Shown: positions 22,962 to 25,224 of the stretch, in pieces | How the letters are laid out: each line of letters begins with the position of its first letter | Position numbering within the stretch: position 1 is the stretch's first letter | Source: QQUD01 sp039029915 | GTDB lineage: Bacteria; Chloroflexota; Anaerolineae; Promineifilales; Promineifilaceae | Direction of reading: 5' to 3' | Length of the DNA: 25,224 bases | Assembly: GCA_039029915.1 (NCBI GenBank) | Contig: JBCCFD010000060.1 | Coordinates: 1-25,224 of the forward strand | Translations under genes and position numbers: made by a program | Notes under the pieces: generated by a model | What the model was told of the DNA's origin: nothing | Databases searched by the model: none | What the model saw: the letters and a program-made list of their open reading frames with translations, nothing else

Positions 22962-24418
22962 ATGAAGCGTACGGCTCTTTTTCTACATTTTCAACAATTT
23001 CCCTCGCCCTAATAAGCTGTAATGGGGTTTCAAGTGAGCAGTCCAGTAGCCAGCCGATAACAGCTTCCACCCAAATTCCCTTAACACCAACACAAAAATC
23101 ACAACAAACCAGCGCAACGCCAACTTTGGCACCCACCATGACGGTGACCTCTGTTCCGACAAAAACGGCCGTTTCCACTGAGACCCCATTACCAACCAAA
23201 ACCCCAGCCGCTTTATCACAGCTAGAACCCTTTGAGCTTGATCCTCAATGGAACGCAGAACAAAAGAATGCTGCCGCAGTCATGGCGACAGAACAGTTAG
23301 AACGATGGCTTCAAGAAGCATGGCAGCTAAACATCTCTGTTGAAACTATCTCTCACCAGTTGATTGAGGCAGATTGGCAACGGGAAGAAGGGGAGATAAC
23401 GGCCGTTGATATTGATGGTGATGGCCTTGAGGAGTGGTTAATGACCTTCTATCTTCAGCCACAAGGAGCCCTTTTTACACGAGCCGGTGATTTTTGGATT
23501 ATAGGTCAAGATGGCATTGAATTTCGATTTTATCAGCCAGAAAATTATTACAATGATGGCCCTCGAGATTTTTTCCTAAATGCCCCCCGAGTTCTATTCA
23601 AGGCAGATTTTACACAGAGCGGTTTGGAAGATTTGTTGATTGAGCAGATTGGCTGTGGTGCGCACACCTGTTGGTGGGAATATCACTTGTACACGGTACA
23701 AGACTATGCGTATCGAACCGTCGCTAAAACGGTAGATGATTCTTCTCTTTGGGGAAGCACTTTGGCATTTTATCATCAACCCGATCAAGATTATATTTCT
23801 ATGACCTATGTTGATGATGCTATTTTGCTTGAAACAGAAACGGGTGTTTCTTTTCAGATTAGTGGAGGCTGGGCTGGGAGCGCTGGGTCTGGCATCCAGC
23901 GAATTAGAACAGAGACGTGGGGTTGGACGGGCTCAGCATTTGAGATGGTCGATTTAGAATGGCATCCGTCTGATCTTCAAATGCACATTTTACGGGAAGC
24001 CAACGATTTCTATGAAATGGGAATGCTTGATGACGCCGGGAATTTATACCAGCGCTTATTTAATGATCCCACATTGACTAATTACGGCGGAGAGCCATCT
24101 TCTTTTGAGGATGAAGAATTTCGGCGTGTGATTCATTTTGCTATTTTTAAACTGATGACAATTGGGTATCAAATAGAAGATGCCCAGCTGATTGAGACTT
24201 GGCGCAACTGGCTTTTTAACAATGCACCAGACTCTAACTACATTCAGATTGCAGAGTTGTTGTGGGAGCAGTATCAGGCTGGAGCGCCACTTGTAGAGGC
24301 TTGCGAGATAGTAAACACGGCCGTATCGACGCTTCCCCTCGAAGCTGAAATGCCGATAGAGTATGGTTATGCTAATCCACAGGTCACCACAGAGCAGCTT
24401 TGCGTGGTGATTGAGTAG
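22962..24418 (+). CDS. putative lipoprotein with apparent frameshift in its signal peptide
   Basis: The main frame is conventionally open from a TTG at 23126 (430 aa), but it continues upstream without a stop to 22955. It encodes FSTFSTISLALISC, a signal-peptide core ending in a lipobox, then a Thr/Pro-rich linker. No start codon exists in that stretch. An ATG at 22962 in another frame encodes MKRTALF, an ideal signal start. One extra T in the five-T run 22978-22982 would join the two. The mature part has no recognised enzyme domain. It has an acidic DIDGDGLEEW segment like a calcium-binding or FG-GAP loop, and many Trp/Tyr residues. The likely product is a surface lipoprotein; the break may be a sequencing error, a phase-variable tract or a real mutation. 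Confidence 0.7.
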
Positions 24419-24436
24419 TTGGGTAATTGAGTAATT

Positions 24437-24470
24437 GGGAGATTATGATAGGTGAATCTCTCAATCTCCC
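24437..24470. terminator. hairpin after the lipoprotein gene
   Basis: GGGAGATT (24437-24444) pairs with AATCTCCC (24463-24470). No T-run follows directly. It stands 18 bp after the stop codon, next to a small GTAATTG tandem repeat. Confidence 0.4.
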
Positions 24471-24495
24471 ACTCTCGAATTTTCCCAAAATCCCT

Positions 24496-24607
24496 AAGTG
24501 AAACGAAGTTCCTGTTTTGAATAAAAAGACGGCTAAAAACTTCGTTTCCTCGAGGTTCCGAAGCTTTTATCTAATATGTTTTTTAATTTAGAAACTTCGG
24601 AACACTT
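24496..24607. repeat. 112-bp element with imperfect terminal inverted repeats and two internal hairpins
   Basis: The element begins AAGTG and ends CACTT; the outer 15 bases of the two ends match in inverted orientation except for three central bases. Inside, GAAACGAAGTT (24500-24510) pairs perfectly with AACTTCGTTTC (24538-24548), and GTTCCGAAG (24555-24563) pairs with CTTCGGAAC (24595-24603). It lies between two convergent genes. It may be a miniature mobile element or a double bidirectional terminator. Confidence 0.5.
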
Positions 24608-24623
24608 AATCCTTAATCCCCAA

Positions 24624-25224
24624 TTATTGATTGCCCTGTTCTTCCAGCAGTTGCCCAATCGCCTGTTCAAACACTTCATACGGCTGTGCGCCAGCTAGTA
24701 AGAGCCCGTTAAAGAAAAAGGTCGGCGTCCCTGTTACGCCAAAGCTAGAGCCTTCCTGCAAATCTGCCTCAACGGCCGCTTGGTACTGCCGAGAGTCAAC
24801 GCAAGATTGGAATACGGCCGTATCCAACCCTAACCCCTCCGCATAACCCACAAACACGGGCGTCGGGTCCGCGATGCTCCATTCTCGCTGATTGGCAAAA
24901 AGAATTTCGTGCATATCGAGCCATGCCCCCTGGTCACCCGCACAGCGAGCTGCCTCAGCCGCAATGGTAGCCTGAGGATGGATAGATTGGAGCGGGAAAT
25001 CCTTGTACACGTAGCGCACAATGCCGGTTTCGATGTAATTTTCAAGCAAAAGGGGATACGTATCTGTTAAATGGCGTGCACAGAAGGGGCATTGGAAGTC
25101 GGTGTATTCTACAATGGTGATGGGGGCATCATCACTGCCGACAACCACAGCGCCTTCCTCAGAGATAATGACTGCACCACCCTGTTGGCCTTGATCGTTG
25201 CCACTGTTTGGTGGCGGTGGTGGA
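24624..25224 (-). CDS. DsbA-like thioredoxin-fold protein, 5' end beyond the window
   Basis: The frame stays open to the right edge, so the N-terminus is missing; a GTG at 25148 is probably internal. The visible chain starts with a run of prolines and a Gly/Gln-rich linker, then APITIVEYTDFQCPFCARH with the CPFC redox pair. YKDFPL and HPQA follow, then an all-alpha insert, and VTGTPTFFFNG with the cis-proline loop. This is the DsbA/DSBA-like (BdbD, Thioredoxin_4) pattern. The proline linker suggests an N-terminal membrane anchor or lipid anchor outside the window, with the domain outside the cytoplasm, where it would oxidise or isomerise disulfides of exported proteins. Two or more other cysteines (AARCAGD, FQSCVD) are in the insert. 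Confidence 0.88.
   Translation of the reverse strand, partial: PPPPPNSGNDQGQQGGAVIISEEGAVVVGSDDAPITIVEYTDFQCPFCARHLTDTYPLLLENYIETGIVRYVYKDFPLQSIHPQATIAAEAARCAGDQGAWLDMHEILFANQREWSIADPTPVFVGYAEGLGLDTAVFQSCVDSRQYQAAVEADLQEGSSFGVTGTPTFFFNGLLLAGAQPYEVFEQAIGQLLEEQGNQ

Larger units (their letters stand above)
1131..24821. repeat. dispersed palindrome ACGGCCGT, about 22 copies
   Basis: Exact 8-mer ACGGCCGT found by reading at 1132, 1188, 1588, 4048, 4475, 8632, 8817, 9081, 11416, 11648, 12813, 13353, 14542, 15697, 17294, 18600, 19015, 21545, 23165, 23399, 24317 and 24814. Fourteen are the 10-mer AACGGCCGTT. Copies are in coding and non-coding DNA; in genes they mostly encode Thr-Ala-Val or Asn-Gly-Arg. 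Confidence 0.85.

Noticed and set aside
1..25224. tRNA, rRNA, CRISPR or insertion-sequence transposase genes
   Set aside because: None recognised by reading both strands; no regularly spaced direct repeats with unique spacers and no DDE-type ORF.

Overview
The window is bacterial chromosomal DNA with densely packed genes in short operons on both strands. No rRNA, tRNA, CRISPR array, phage gene or transposase gene was seen. The gene mix (STAND ATPase with TPR partner, several serine peptidases, a divergent sigma-like factor, an ATP10-like redoxin, a YqeB/YqeC molybdenum-hydroxylase operon) suggests a Chloroflexota-like, possibly filamentous, environmental bacterium. This is inference from gene content; there is no marker gene.

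Layout. (1) 1-2942, plus strand: 3' end of a subtilisin-like peptidase, a divergent sigma-like protein, an anti-sigma-like protein, a structured leader and a 46-residue Sec-exported peptide, closed by a terminator at 3007-3041. (2) 5674-3030, minus: a STAND (NB-ARC type) ATPase overlapping a separate TPR gene. (3) 6190-8529, plus: an S8 subtilase and an S1/V8-type peptidase, both without signal peptides, divergent from the STAND pair across about 500 bp of inverted-repeat-rich DNA. (4) 13055-8619, minus: a MarR regulator and two ABC half-transporters forming a heterodimeric exporter with one degenerate ATP site. (5) 15218-13149, minus: TetR, ATP10-like protein and SDR oxidoreductase, with an identical 20-bp operator in front of both tetR and the next gene. 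(6) 15343-15852, plus: a DUF3592 membrane protein. (7) 22029-15977, minus: FAD subunit, XdhD-like molybdenum subunit, XdhC, YqeB and YqeC, a selenium-dependent-type molybdenum hydroxylase operon. (8) 22304-24418, plus: an unknown protein and a lipoprotein whose signal peptide is separated by an apparent one-base frameshift. (9) 24624-25224, minus: a DsbA-like thioredoxin-fold protein, cut by the window edge.

Two themes stand out. The left 8.5 kb is a signalling and proteolysis neighbourhood (sigma/anti-sigma-like pair, exported peptide, STAND switch, intracellular-looking peptidases) and resembles predicted bacterial conflict or cell-death systems; this is a hypothesis. The whole window is also peppered with an exact palindrome, ACGGCCGT (usually AACGGCCGTT), about 22 copies where fewer than one is expected. 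This resembles the HIP1 repeat of cyanobacteria in behaviour but not in sequence.
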